Assembly: GCA_016650245.1 (NCBI GenBank) | Contig: JAENWD010000062.1 | Location: 1-44,995, forward strand | Direction: 5' to 3' | Source of the DNA: Vicinamibacteria bacterium | GTDB taxonomy: Bacteria; Acidobacteriota; Vicinamibacteria; Vicinamibacterales; JAENWD01 | DNA length: 44,995 nt | In this document: in pieces, positions 1 to 8,867 of the stretch | Layout: the number at the start of each line of letters is the position of its first letter | Position numbering within the stretch: position 1 is the first letter of the stretch | Position numbers and translations under genes: made by a program | The notes under the pieces: model-generated | The model's database searches: none | What the model saw: only the letters and a program-made list of their open reading frames with translations | What the model was told of the DNA's origin: nothing

Positions 1-1700
1 AGCAGCGGCGTCAGCGCGTCCAGCGGCCGCGTGTTGAGGACGTCCTCCCTCGAGAGCCACGCGCGGCGCGCGACGCCGATCCCCAGGTCGAGGACGCCAA
101 ACGCACCGGCGGCATGGGCGTCGCTCGAGATGACGAGCGGAATACTCCGATCGCGTGCGGCGCGGGCCACCGTGTCACCGACATCCAGGCGATCGACCTG
201 GCAGTTGATCTCGAGCGCGAGGCCGGAGGCCGCGGCCTGGCCAAGGACAGCGTCGAGATCGAAACGCAGCGGCTCGCGTCGCAGCAGCAGGCGACCAGTC
301 GGATGCCCGAGGACGTCGACCCACGGGCATGCGATGGCCGCCAGGAGACGGTCGGTCATCGCGGCCGGTTCGAGCCCGAAGCCGGAATGCACCGAGGCGA
401 CGACGAGGTCGAGCTCGGCGAGGCAGTCGTTGGCCAGGTCAAGGGTGCCATCGAGACGGATGTCGCATTCGATGCCCGCCAGCAGGCGGATGCCGTCGAG
501 CCGGGCGTTGAGGCCGCGGACGCGGGCGGCGTGTTCGAGCGCCCGGCGCTCGTCGAGCCCGTTGGCCATGGCCAGCGCCTGGCTGTGGTCCGTGATGGCC
601 AGGTACTGCAGGCCAGCGGCCCTGGCCGCGCGTGCCATGGTCTCGAGGTCGTCTTTGCCGTCGGTCGCCGTGGTGTGGCAATGCAGGTCGCCGAGCAGGT
701 CACCTCGCGTGATGAGCGAGGGCAGCGTCCGCTGCGCGGCGGCCTCGACTTCGCCGCGGTTCTCGCGCAGTTCTGGCGGGACCCACGCCAGGCCGAGCGC
801 ACCATAGATGTCTTCTTCATTGGCCCCGGCCACAAGGGCCCCATCGGCGAGTCGGGTCAGACCGTATTCGTTGAGGCGAAGACCGAGCGCCATCGCGCGG
901 TCGCGCAGCGCGATGTTGTGCGCCTTCGACCCGGTGAAGTACTGCAGCGCCGCGCCCTTCTGCGCTGGCGTCACGAGCCTGAGGTCGGCCTGCAGCCCAG
1001 AGTCGAGCAGGACGCTCGACTTGGTCTCGCCGTGACCCAGCACGCGCGTCACCTGGGGCAGCGTGGTGAAGGTGTCCATGACGTTCGGGCCGGCGCCCAC
1101 GGCGAGGATGTCGAGGTCGCCACAGGTCTCTGCGCGACGGCGAAGGCTGCCGACGGGCACGAACTCGGCCGCGGGCTCCGCGGCCGACAGCGCGGCCACC
1201 ACACGGTCGGCAAGGACGGCCACCTCGGCCGACAGGTAGCGCCCGGCATAGCGGCGGCGCTCCTCGATGGCCCGCAGAATGAGCGCCTCCTTCTTCGCGC
1301 CCATCCCCTTGAGCGCGCGGACCCGCCCGTCGCGGGCGGCCTGTTCGAGGGTGTCGAGCGAGGTGACGCTCAGCTCGTCGTACAGGCGCTTGACGGTCTT
1401 GGGTCCGACACCCTGCAAGCGAAGCAGGTCGAGAATCGTCGCCGGAAAGTCGGCGAGCAGCTCGCGGCGGAACGGCGTGTCGCCGCTGTCGGCGATCTCA
1501 CGGATGCGGGCGGCCAGGTCGCGGCCGATACCCGGCAGGGCGCGAAGTCCCGTCTCGTCCAGGACGGCCACCGCTGTCGGCTCGGCCGTCACGGTCTCGG
1601 CGGCATTGCGGTACGCGCGGATCTTGAACGGGTTGTCGCCTCGAATTTCGAGCAGGTCTCCGATCTCGAACAGCAGGCGGGCGATGGCGGCGTTGTCCAC
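1..1700 (-). CDS. polX: DNA polymerase X family protein with PHP domain (3' end cut by window)
   Basis: Family-X DNA polymerase/3'-5' exonuclease of the bacterial PolX type, a repair and gap-filling enzyme. Reading leftward from a GTG at 1700 the frame is open to the window edge (566 codons). Helix-hairpin-helix signatures appear near residues 54-60 (LPGIG) and 96-101 (LQGVGP). The nucleotidyltransferase motif VGSLRRRAETCGDLDI (about 183-198) carries the D-x-D metal pair, with a third Asp in ADLRLV. A C-terminal PHP phosphoesterase starts at GDLHCH (about 337), followed by TDHS, SVHSGF and SSDAH (about 523). The family is usually about 570-580 residues and ends near the LNTRPL motif seen here at the edge, so only a few residues should be missing. 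It is divergent from nagZ, and a TATAAT lies 12 nt before the GTG, implying a very short or absent leader. Confidence 0.95.
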   Translation of the reverse strand, partial: MDNAAIARLLFEIGDLLEIRGDNPFKIRAYRNAAETVTAEPTAVAVLDETGLRALPGIGRDLAARIREIADSGDTPFRRELLADFPATILDLLRLQGVGPKTVKRLYDELSVTSLDTLEQAARDGRVRALKGMGAKKEALILRAIEERRRYAGRYLSAEVAVLADRVVAALSAAEPAAEFVPVGSLRRRAETCGDLDILAVGAGPNVMDTFTTLPQVTRVLGHGETKSSVLLDSGLQADLRLVTPAQKGAALQYFTGSKAHNIALRDRAMALGLRLNEYGLTRLADGALVAGANEEDIYGALGLAWVPPELRENRGEVEAAAQRTLPSLITRGDLLGDLHCHTTATDGKDDLETMARAARAAGLQYLAITDHSQALAMANGLDERRALEHAARVRGLNARLDGIRLLAGIECDIRLDGTLDLANDCLAELDLVVASVHSGFGLEPAAMTDRLLAAIACPWVDVLGHPTGRLLLRREPLRFDLDAVLGQAAASGLALEINCQVDRLDVGDTVARAARDRSIPLVISSDAHAAGAFGVLDLGIGVARRAWLSREDVLNTRPLDALTPL

Positions 1701-1720
1701 GGCGTCTCCGGCATTATAAT
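1693..1720. promoter_or_regulatory. Putative bidirectional promoter between polX and nagZ
   Basis: The plus strand has TTGTCC (1693-1698), a 16-bp spacer and a perfect TATAAT (1715-1720), placing a start site about 29 nt before nagZ. The core ATTATAAT (1713-1720) is self-complementary, so the minus strand also reads TATAAT (1718-1713), 12 nt before the polX GTG. No good -35 is seen for the minus direction. The assignment is pattern-based. Confidence 0.6.
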
Positions 1721-1755
1721 GGCGACACTGAGGGGTCCCTCCACGTTCGCGCTGC

Positions 1756-2886
1756 ATGTCGCCCGTCCACCTTCGCCACCAGATCGGACAGTTGCTCATG
1801 GCCGGGTTTCCGGGCACGAGCCTCACGGTGGAGCTCCGCGCGCTGGCGCGCGAGTTCTCGCTGGGCGGCGTCGTCTACTTCGCGCGCAACGTCGAAGAGC
1901 CTGCGCAGGTAGCCGAAGTGTCGCGCGAGATCGCGACGCTGACCGACGAGTTGCCGCCGTGGGTGAGCGTGGACCAGGAGGGCGGCCGCGTCGCCCGGTT
2001 CAAACGTGGGTTCACGCTGTGGCCGCCGATGTCGACGCTGGGTCGCAGCGGCGATGTCGAGTTGGCGCGGCAGTTCGCGCGCGCGCTAACCGTCGAGCTG
2101 CGCGCGGTCGGCATCACGCTGGATTTCGCGCCGGTGCTCGATGTCTTCACGAACCCGAAGAACACGGTGATCGGTGATCGGGCGCTGGCCCAGCGGGCCG
2201 AGGATGTGGCCACGCTCGGCGTGGCCATCATCGAGGAACTGCAACGCGGCGGCATCGCGGCGTGTGGAAAGCACTTCCCGGGGCATGGCGACACGCTGGC
2301 CGATTCGCACCACGACCTGCCGCTGGTCGAACACGAACCCGACCGGCTCCGCGCCGTCGAGTTCGTGCCGTTTCGCGCGGCGATCGCGGCCGGCGTCGCC
2401 TCGCTGATGAGTTGCCACGTCCTGCTCCCGGCCTTCGACGAAACGAGGCCGGGCACACTGTCGCCGGACATCGTGCAGGGGTTGCTGCGCGACGAACTCG
2501 GTTTCGACGGCCTGATCTTCACCGACGACATGGAGATGAAAGCCATCGCGGCCCGCATGCCCGTGCCCGATGCCTGTGTCGCGGCCATCGCGGCAGGGTG
2601 CGACGCCGTGCTGGTCTGCAGCGGCAATCACGACCTGCAGGCCGCGACCATCGAGGCCTTGATTCGGGCGGTTGAACGCGGTGAGCTGCCATATGCACGC
2701 GTCGAGCAGGCCTTGGCCCATCAGCGCCGAGCCAAGCAACGGTTCCTCGTGTCGGCGCCGTCCCCGACGGTGTCGCTCACCGACCTGCTCGCCACCGAGG
2801 CCCACCAGGCAGTAGCCGACCAGATGGCGCGCTTCGCATGGGTGCGCCGTTGCGGCGTCCGCCGGCGTTGCGCCAGGGCGACGTAG
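1756..2886 (+). CDS. nagZ: Beta-N-acetylglucosaminidase NagZ (glycoside hydrolase family 3)
   Basis: Removes GlcNAc from GlcNAc-anhydroMurNAc peptides in cytoplasmic murein recycling. The 376-residue protein carries the family signatures: VDQEGGRVARF (about 72-82), GKHFPGHGDT (171-180), the mobile-loop ADSHHDLP (182-189) supplying the general acid/base His, and the nucleophile loop IFTDDMEM with the predicted nucleophile Asp257. No signal peptide is visible, fitting a cytoplasmic enzyme. The C-terminal 20 or so residues are Arg-rich and overlap the start of ldcA by 49 bp, so this tail may be under little constraint. It is the first gene of the recycling/murein operon and lies behind a consensus-like promoter. 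No strong Shine-Dalgarno is visible before ATG 1756. Confidence 0.95.
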   Translation: MSPVHLRHQIGQLLMAGFPGTSLTVELRALAREFSLGGVVYFARNVEEPAQVAEVSREIATLTDELPPWVSVDQEGGRVARFKRGFTLWPPMSTLGRSGDVELARQFARALTVELRAVGITLDFAPVLDVFTNPKNTVIGDRALAQRAEDVATLGVAIIEELQRGGIAACGKHFPGHGDTLADSHHDLPLVEHEPDRLRAVEFVPFRAAIAAGVASLMSCHVLLPAFDETRPGTLSPDIVQGLLRDELGFDGLIFTDDMEMKAIAARMPVPDACVAAIAAGCDAVLVCSGNHDLQAATIEALIRAVERGELPYARVEQALAHQRRAKQRFLVSAPSPTVSLTDLLATEAHQAVADQMARFAWVRRCGVRRRCARAT

Positions 2887-3773
2887 TGGCGCTGGTGGCG
2901 CCGGCCAGTCCGTTCGATACCGAAGAGTTCGACGCCGGCGTCGCAGAGTTGGCGACGTTGGGCTTCCACCCGGAGTGGCACCACGACCTGTTTGCCCGGC
3001 GACGATACGTCGCAGGCGCGGCCGCGACGCGCGCCGCCGACTTTCTTCGGGCATGGCAGGATCCGCACGTGGCCGGTCTATTCGGTGTGCGAGGGGGCTA
3101 TGGCAGCGCACAGATTGTCGCGTCACTCGACCCTGGGACGATTCGCGCGACGCCGAAGACCTTCGTCGGCTACAGTGACCTCACGACGCTGCTGACGTGG
3201 TTGGTGGGGCACTGCGGCGTGGTCGCGTTCCATGGACCGACCGTGGCGGGACGTCTGGGCCGCGGGTCCGCCGCCTACGACCGCGCGTCACTGATCTCGG
3301 CGCTGACCGTCGCGGCGCCGATGGGCGAACTGGTGCTCGACGGCGCGGAGACGCTGATCCAGGGCGACGCCACGGGGCGCTTGCTGGGCGGGACGCTGAC
3401 ACAGCTGGCGGCGGCCGCGGGAACGCCTTACGGTCTTGCGCCGTGGGACGACACGATTCTGCTGCTCGAGGACGTCGGCGAGCGGCCGTATCGCCTCGAC
3501 CGCCTGGTGCAGCAGGTCCGCGACGCCGGCATGCTGCGAAGGGTTCGCGGCGTGCTGCTGGGAACGTTTCCGAGGTGCGATGAGCCCGGCGGCACGCTGA
3601 CCGCGCGCGAGGTCCTGGCCGATCTGTTCGCGGAGTTTCCCGGTCCCGTGGTGTTCGGCGCGCGGACTGGACACGTCGACGGCCCGGCGTTGACGCTGCC
3701 CCTGGGCGTGCAGGCGCGGCTGGTGGCCGGTGCGACGCCCTGGCTCGTGGTGCAAGAAGCCGCCGTGGCATGA
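2838..3773 (+). CDS. ldcA: Muramoyltetrapeptide LD-carboxypeptidase (peptidase S66)
   Basis: Cytoplasmic L,D-carboxypeptidase that trims the terminal D-Ala from recycled tetrapeptides, giving the tripeptide used by Mpl. Aligning from memory with the P. aeruginosa enzyme (Ser115/Glu217/His285), the triad here is Ser113 in VGYSDLTTLL, Glu211 in LLLEDVGERPYRL and His279 in GARTGHVDG. The RGGYGS motif (85-90) is also present. The length of 311 residues is normal. The ATG at 2838 is chosen because the family's conserved LRQGDVVALVAPASP strand begins about ten residues after it, even though this makes a 49-bp overlap with nagZ. The neighbours nagZ and mpl are the preceding and following steps of the same recycling route. 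Confidence 0.94.
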   Translation: MGAPLRRPPALRQGDVVALVAPASPFDTEEFDAGVAELATLGFHPEWHHDLFARRRYVAGAAATRAADFLRAWQDPHVAGLFGVRGGYGSAQIVASLDPGTIRATPKTFVGYSDLTTLLTWLVGHCGVVAFHGPTVAGRLGRGSAAYDRASLISALTVAAPMGELVLDGAETLIQGDATGRLLGGTLTQLAAAAGTPYGLAPWDDTILLLEDVGERPYRLDRLVQQVRDAGMLRRVRGVLLGTFPRCDEPGGTLTAREVLADLFAEFPGPVVFGARTGHVDGPALTLPLGVQARLVAGATPWLVVQEAAVA

Positions 3774-3786
3774 GCTCCAGCAGCCT

Positions 3787-3800
3787 GTAGTCCGTAGTCT
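3787..3800 (+). repeat. Heptanucleotide tandem repeat (GTAGTCC/GTAGTCT, 2 copies)
   Basis: Two tandem 7-mers fill the gap between the ldcA stop (3771-3773) and the mpl ATG (3801). Each contains TAG on the sense strand. It is one of four such heptad arrays of different sequence at gene ends in this window. Confidence 0.6.
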
Positions 3801-5234
3801 ATGAAGGTTCACCTGATCGGCATTTGTGGCACGGCGATGGCCACGCTGGCCGCGTTGCTCAAGCAGCGGGGACTCGACGTGCAGGGGTCGGATCACGGCG
3901 TCTATCCGCCCATGAGCGAGTTCCTGGCGTCGGAGGACATCCGCGCGTTTGACGGATACGACGCGGCCCACATCACGAGCGACCTCTCCCTGGTCGTCAT
4001 CGGCAACGCCATCTCGAGAGGCAATCCGGAGCTGGAGGCCGTCCTCTCACGCAAGATCCGGTACTGCTCGCTTCCCGAAGCGATTCGTGAGCACTTCCTC
4101 TGGGGCGCCCGCTCGATCGTCGTTGCCGGCACCCACGGCAAGACCACGACGACCTCACTCGCCGGCTGGGTGCTTACCTCGGCCGGCACGGACCCGACGG
4201 TGCTCGTCGGCGGCATCGCCCGCAATTTCGGCGACGATGGCTCGAGCTATCGCATCGGCGCGGGTCGCGAGTTCGTCATCGAGGGCGACGAATACGACAG
4301 CGCGTTCTTCGACAAGACCGCGAAATTCCTGAAGTACCTCCCGGACATCGCCGTCGTCGGTAACGTCGAGTTCGACCACGCCGACATCTATCCGAATCTC
4401 GATGCGGTGCTTCAGGCGTTTGAGCGACTCGCCCTGCTGGTGCCGCGCAACGGCCTGCTGCTGCTCGGCCACGACAGCGAGCACGCGCTCGGTCTCAAAG
4501 CGCGTGCCGTGTCGCCGGTCGAGACATTCGGCTTCAGCGAAGAGGCCGACTGGGTCGCCTACGACCTGACGGCCGCCGACGGCGTGCAGCACTTCTCGGT
4601 GCGGCACGGCCGCGACTACTTCGGCGCCTTCGATCTGCCGCTGATGGGCGAGCACAACGTGCGCAACGCGCTGGCGGCCATTGCCGTGGGCGCTGCCGTG
4701 GGCCTCGACCAGACGACGATTGCGCGTGGCCTGCGCACCTTCCGTGGTGTCAAGCGCCGACTCGAAGTGGTGGGCGAGGTGGGAGGCGTCACGGTGTACG
4801 ACGACTTCGCCCATCATCCGACCGCCGTCGTCGAGACCCTGCGTGCGGTGAGGCAGGCCTATCCCGGCCGGCGTGTGTGGGCCGTCTTCGAACCGCGCTC
4901 GGCGTCGTCGTGCCGAAGGATCTTCCAGCGAGACTTCGCGCGTGCCTTCAGCGGCGCGTCGGCCGACGAGACCCTCATCGCGACGGTCTTCCGATCGACG
5001 CTGCCTGATGGCGAGCGCCTGTCGGTTGAGGATCTCGTGGACGAGATCTGCAAGGCCGGGCGCAAGGCCCGCCACGTGGGCGGGGCCGACCACATCATCG
5101 ACACCATCATCACGGAACGTCACCCAGGCGACGTCGTCGTGATCATGTCCAACGGCGGATTCGACAACATTCATCGGCGGCTCCTCGCACGCTTGCGCGA
5201 AAGCGGTCAGCCGCAGACGGAGGGAGCAGCATGA
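3801..5234 (+). CDS. mpl: UDP-N-acetylmuramate:L-alanyl-gamma-D-glutamyl-meso-diaminopimelate ligase
   Basis: ATP-dependent ligase that attaches recycled murein tripeptide directly to UDP-MurNAc. The 477 residues have the Mur-ligase layout: an N-terminal Rossmann motif HLIGICGTAMATLA (4-17), then GSDHGVYPPMSEFL, which is Mpl-like rather than MurC-like, the ATP-binding P-loop AGTHGKTTTTS (about 110-120), the EGDEYDSAFFD metal/ATP motif, an FDHADIYPN stretch, and a C-terminal domain with VYDDFAHHPTAV. MurC is the closest alternative, but the ICGT and VYPPMS signatures favour Mpl, as does the position after nagZ-ldcA. Its TGA overlaps the next ATG (ATGA). Confidence 0.93.
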   Translation: MKVHLIGICGTAMATLAALLKQRGLDVQGSDHGVYPPMSEFLASEDIRAFDGYDAAHITSDLSLVVIGNAISRGNPELEAVLSRKIRYCSLPEAIREHFLWGARSIVVAGTHGKTTTTSLAGWVLTSAGTDPTVLVGGIARNFGDDGSSYRIGAGREFVIEGDEYDSAFFDKTAKFLKYLPDIAVVGNVEFDHADIYPNLDAVLQAFERLALLVPRNGLLLLGHDSEHALGLKARAVSPVETFGFSEEADWVAYDLTAADGVQHFSVRHGRDYFGAFDLPLMGEHNVRNALAAIAVGAAVGLDQTTIARGLRTFRGVKRRLEVVGEVGGVTVYDDFAHHPTAVVETLRAVRQAYPGRRVWAVFEPRSASSCRRIFQRDFARAFSGASADETLIATVFRSTLPDGERLSVEDLVDEICKAGRKARHVGGADHIIDTIITERHPGDVVVIMSNGGFDNIHRRLLARLRESGQPQTEGAA

Positions 5235-7237
5235 CCCGTACGGCCATCCGGCACATCGTCGTGGGAATGGTGACGCTGGCGGCGATTGCCACGCCGCTGT
5301 GGGCACAGTCGCAGAGCACCTACGCGGGCCACGGGGCAGACAGCGTGCCGCGCGAGAAGATCGTCAAGTACGCGCCGCCGCCCCTGCCGGGCGACGTGAC
5401 GCGGCGCATTCAGACCATGCTCGATGTGCGCGGTGCGGCGCTCGGCACCATCGCGCCGGACGGCAGGCGCTTGTTCTTCACCTGGGGCATCACGGGCACT
5501 CCGAACGTGTGGCGACTGGATGGGCCCAAGAGTTTTCCCGTCCAGATGACCGGCGGTGAGGATCCGACGCGCGTTGCCGGAGTGACGCCGGACGGCCGGA
5601 CGTTGATCCTGTCGCGCGACGTCGGTGGCCAGGAGGACCCAGGTCTGTACGTCCAGTCGGCCGATGGCGGCCCTCTCGCGCTGATCCACCATACGAAGGG
5701 CACGCGAGCGTTTTACGCGTTCACGACAGACGATTCCAGGACGATCTACTTCGGCGCCAACGACATCAAGCCCGACAGCTACGCGATCTATCGCTACGAC
5801 CTGGGAACCAGGCGGCGTGAGGTGGTGTTCGACCAGCCGGGTCTGTGGAGCGTGAGCGACCATCGCGGTGACGCCGGAGGCCTGAAGCTGTTGCTCAGCA
5901 AGGCCACGGGCGCGTTGTCGCGGGAGTACGCCGAGTACGACATCGGGGCCAGGACGCTGACACCGCTGCTGGGACAGAGCGAGACGGTTGAGTATCAGGC
6001 GGCCTACGCGGCCGATCCGGGCGAGTTGCTCGTGCTCACCAACAAGCTCGGCGAGTTCCGCCGTCTCTATCGCTGGAAGCCAGGTGGCGCGCTCATCGCC
6101 GTCACGCCCGAGATGGCGATGGATGTCGCGGACTTCGATCTCGACGAGGCCAAATCGCGGCTCTACCTGAGTCTGAATGACCGGGGCTATCAGCGCGTCC
6201 GCGTGCACGATGCGCGCACGCTGGCCGAACTCAAGGTCTCGGTCCCTGCCGACGCTGCGGCCATCTCGATCGGCTCGCTGAGCCGGGACGGGCGATTCGC
6301 GGTATTGGGCGTCGACTCGGGCAAGGCCCCCCGCACCAGTTTTGTCATCGACTGGCAGTCGGGCAGCCTCACCGAGTGGGCGCTCGGGACGGCGCCAGAG
6401 GTCGACGTGACGAAGTTTGCCTCGGCCAGGCTGGAGAGCTACACGGCGCGCGACGGCACGAAGATCCCGATGTTCGTGCGCTACCCGGCCCAATGCGCGC
6501 CAGAGGCCGCAGCCTCCGCTGACCCGTGCGCGATCGTGGTCGAGTTCCACGGCGGGCCCGAAGGGCAGGCGACGCCGGGGTTCAGCGGTTTCTCGCAGCT
6601 GTTCGTCGACGCCGGGTTCATCTTCGCCGAGCCCAATGTCCGTGGCAGCGACGGATACGGCAAGGCGTGGCTTGATGCCGACAACGGCGCAAGACGTCTC
6701 GACGTGATCTCTGACATCGACGACGCGGGCAAGGCGCTTCGCGCGCGATTCACACGAAACGGCAAGGCGCCGAAGATCGCGATTACCGGCGGCAGCTACG
6801 GCGGCTACTCTGTGCTCATGGGCATGACCATGTTTGGGGGCACCTACGACGTCGGCGTGTCCATCGTCGGGATCTCGAACCTCGCGACGTTTCTGCAGAA
6901 CACAGCGCCGTATCGGCGAGCGCTGCGGGCCAGCGAGTACGGCGATCCCGGGAAAGACGCCGAGGCCCTGAAGAAACTGTCCCCGACGACGTATCTCGAT
7001 CGGGTGAAAGCGCCCCTGCTCATCATCCAGGGGGTCGACGACCCGCGGGTGCCAGCGGGAGAAGCGATTCAGATCCAGGAGGCGCTCGAAGCGCGCGGCG
7101 TGCCCTCCAAATTGATCCTGCTTGAAGGGGAAGGCCATGGCGCCGCACGGCGGGGCGGCCAGGTCCTGATGATCGGGCACATGTTGCGATTCCTCGAGGG
7201 GCATCTGTCACCCAAGGCGGGAGCGCCCACCAACTGA
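5231..7237 (+). CDS. S9 family (prolyl-oligopeptidase-like) serine peptidase, exported
   Basis: A 668-residue serine peptidase of the dipeptidyl-peptidase/acylaminoacyl-peptidase type. The N-terminus has a basic start, a hydrophobic core (about 9-24) and an AQS-like cleavage site, so it is probably periplasmic. Residues about 60-390 hold WD40-like beta-propeller repeats. The C-terminal alpha/beta-hydrolase domain has GGSYGGYS with Ser522, GVDDPRVP with Asp604 and GEGHGAA with His636, a complete triad. It starts by ATGA overlap with mpl and is followed 14 nt later by pxpB. The precise substrate cannot be told. Placement in a muropeptide recycling operon suggests peptide turnover in the envelope, which is inference. 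Confidence 0.9.
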   Translation: MTRTAIRHIVVGMVTLAAIATPLWAQSQSTYAGHGADSVPREKIVKYAPPPLPGDVTRRIQTMLDVRGAALGTIAPDGRRLFFTWGITGTPNVWRLDGPKSFPVQMTGGEDPTRVAGVTPDGRTLILSRDVGGQEDPGLYVQSADGGPLALIHHTKGTRAFYAFTTDDSRTIYFGANDIKPDSYAIYRYDLGTRRREVVFDQPGLWSVSDHRGDAGGLKLLLSKATGALSREYAEYDIGARTLTPLLGQSETVEYQAAYAADPGELLVLTNKLGEFRRLYRWKPGGALIAVTPEMAMDVADFDLDEAKSRLYLSLNDRGYQRVRVHDARTLAELKVSVPADAAAISIGSLSRDGRFAVLGVDSGKAPRTSFVIDWQSGSLTEWALGTAPEVDVTKFASARLESYTARDGTKIPMFVRYPAQCAPEAAASADPCAIVVEFHGGPEGQATPGFSGFSQLFVDAGFIFAEPNVRGSDGYGKAWLDADNGARRLDVISDIDDAGKALRARFTRNGKAPKIAITGGSYGGYSVLMGMTMFGGTYDVGVSIVGISNLATFLQNTAPYRRALRASEYGDPGKDAEALKKLSPTTYLDRVKAPLLIIQGVDDPRVPAGEAIQIQEALEARGVPSKLILLEGEGHGAARRGGQVLMIGHMLRFLEGHLSPKAGAPTN

Positions 7238-7251
7238 CCGCTGGGCCGACG

Positions 7252-7929
7252 GTGTCGAGTCCGAGGCTGAGCAGGCTCGGCGACTACGCGTGGCTCGTGA
7301 CGTTTGAGCCACGCGTGGACGCCGAGACATCGGCGCGCGTGCTTGATTTGGCTGCGTGGGTCGTGGCCCAGCGATGGGCAGGCGTCCGTGATGTCGTGCC
7401 AGCGCTGACGTCGGTGGCGGTCCACCTGTCGCCGGAATGCGCCGAGGCGGGCGAGGTCCAACGCCGGCTTGCCGAGCATCTGGCGCAACACACCGCAGCC
7501 CGGGACGCGGAGGGCCCGGTCATCGAGATCGCGGTGTCGTACGGCGGGCCCGATGGGCCCGATCTGGCGGCTGTTGCCGACGCGGTGCAACTCGAGCCCG
7601 ACGAGGTTGTGCGCCGCCACTGTGCCGTGACCTACCGCGTGTTCATGCTCGGGTTTCTCCCGGGGTTTCCGTATCTGGGCCCCGTGGACCCATCGATTCA
7701 GGTGCCGCGCCTGGCCGTTCCGCGTGCTCGCGTGCCGGCGGGATCGGTCGGCGTGGCCGGCCAACAGACCGGCATCTATCCGCGAGAGAGTCCCGGCGGA
7801 TGGCAGATCATCGGCCGGACCTCAGAGGTCCTCTTCGACGCGGCCCGCACGCCGCCGGCCCGGCTCATGCCTGGCGATCGCGTGCGCTTGGTTCCGCTTG
7901 CGGCGCCGAGCCCACACGAGGCCGCATGA
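7252..7929 (+). CDS. pxpB: 5-oxoprolinase subunit PxpB (KipI family)
   Basis: One of the three subunits of the ATP-dependent bacterial 5-oxoprolinase (PxpABC), which opens pyroglutamate to glutamate. The 225-residue protein shows the cyclophilin-like KipI signatures: LGDYAWLVTF at the start, ITEIAVSYGG-like strand at about 84-92, VFMLGFLPGFPYLG (about 127-140) and the PRARVPAGSVGVAGQQTGIYP block. It starts at GTG 7252; I see no strong Shine-Dalgarno. Its stop overlaps pxpC by ATGA. PxpA (LamB/YcsF) is not adjacent. Confidence 0.9.
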   Translation: MSSPRLSRLGDYAWLVTFEPRVDAETSARVLDLAAWVVAQRWAGVRDVVPALTSVAVHLSPECAEAGEVQRRLAEHLAQHTAARDAEGPVIEIAVSYGGPDGPDLAAVADAVQLEPDEVVRRHCAVTYRVFMLGFLPGFPYLGPVDPSIQVPRLAVPRARVPAGSVGVAGQQTGIYPRESPGGWQIIGRTSEVLFDAARTPPARLMPGDRVRLVPLAAPSPHEAA

Positions 7930-8867
7930 GGACGCTGGTAGTCGAGCGTCCCGGACTGCTGACGACGGTTCAGGACGAGGGGCGATGGGGCCTGCAGCAC
8001 CTCGGCGTGCCCGTGTCGGGTTGGATGGACGACTGGTCGGCGCGCCTGGCCAATCGTCTGGCCGGTAACGCCGACGGCGAGGCGTTGCTCGAAGTGACGT
8101 GGCTGGGGCCGGCGCTGCGTGCCGAGGGCGCGATGTCGATCGCGATCGCGGGCGCCGTCTTCGACGTGAGTGTGGGGGGCTACCGCACGCGCACGCCGCT
8201 GGCGTGCCCGGTGGGCGACGGGGCCACCATCGAGTTTGGCGAACGTCATCGCGGCACGCGGGCCTACCTCGCCGTCACCGGTGGCATCGCGGTCGTGCCG
8301 GTGCTCGGCAGCCGTGCCACCGACATTCGCTCGGGGCTTGGTGGGCTCGACGGGCGCCGCCTGCAGAGAGGCGATCGTCTCCCGGTGGGCGGCTCCGCAT
8401 ATGGCGGCGTGGACAGCCTCAGGAACCTGCCGTCACCGTCGTGGCTGAGTGAGGAGCCTCGCCTGCGCGTCCTGCGTGCCTCCGACGATTCGTCATGCAA
8501 CGAGCAGCACTTCCTTCGCCTGTGCCACGCGCAGTATCGCCTTGCGGCGGCCTCGGACCGTACAGGCTACCGATTAATGGCGGACCGTCCGCTGCCCCAG
8601 GCAGAAGGCTCGCTGATCTCGCAGCCGGTAGTGACCGGCGCGATCCAGTTGCCGCCGGGCGGCTCGCCGTTACTGCTGATGGCCGACCGACAGACAACGG
8701 GCGGGTACGCGGTCGTCGCCGTGGTGGCCGCTGCCGACCTTCCCTTGGCCGGCCAGCTGGGGCCTGGCGATTCGTGCCGGTTCGTGCCGTGTACGTGGGA
8801 CCAGGCCCGCGAGGCGGCGGCGGATCGAGCGCGCGCGCTCGATGCGATCGCAGCGAGGATCGGATGA
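7926..8867 (+). CDS. pxpC: 5-oxoprolinase subunit PxpC (biotin-dependent carboxyltransferase domain, KipA family)
   Basis: Partner of PxpB in 5-oxoproline cleavage. The 313-residue product opens with LVVERPGLLTTVQDEGRWG, the standard N-terminus of the KipA/allophanate-hydrolase-like fold. It continues with GVPVSGWMDDWSARLANRLAGN, LEVTWLGPAL, and a C-terminal SDRTGYRL ... GAIQLPPGGSPLLLMADRQTTGGYAV block typical of the family. The start at ATG 7926 is fixed by the ATGA overlap with pxpB, and its own TGA overlaps the murB ATG the same way. The frame stays open upstream as far as 7437, but that part is antiparallel in reading to pxpB and carries no family signature, so the shorter start is used. 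Confidence 0.9.
   Translation: MRTLVVERPGLLTTVQDEGRWGLQHLGVPVSGWMDDWSARLANRLAGNADGEALLEVTWLGPALRAEGAMSIAIAGAVFDVSVGGYRTRTPLACPVGDGATIEFGERHRGTRAYLAVTGGIAVVPVLGSRATDIRSGLGGLDGRRLQRGDRLPVGGSAYGGVDSLRNLPSPSWLSEEPRLRVLRASDDSSCNEQHFLRLCHAQYRLAAASDRTGYRLMADRPLPQAEGSLISQPVVTGAIQLPPGGSPLLLMADRQTTGGYAVVAVVAAADLPLAGQLGPGDSCRFVPCTWDQAREAAADRARALDAIAARIG

Noticed and set aside
114-2177. A 687-codon plus-strand open frame opposite polX and into nagZ
   Set aside because: It is the antisense of polX plus an off-frame part of nagZ; no family motif, and the polX motifs on the other strand are unambiguous.
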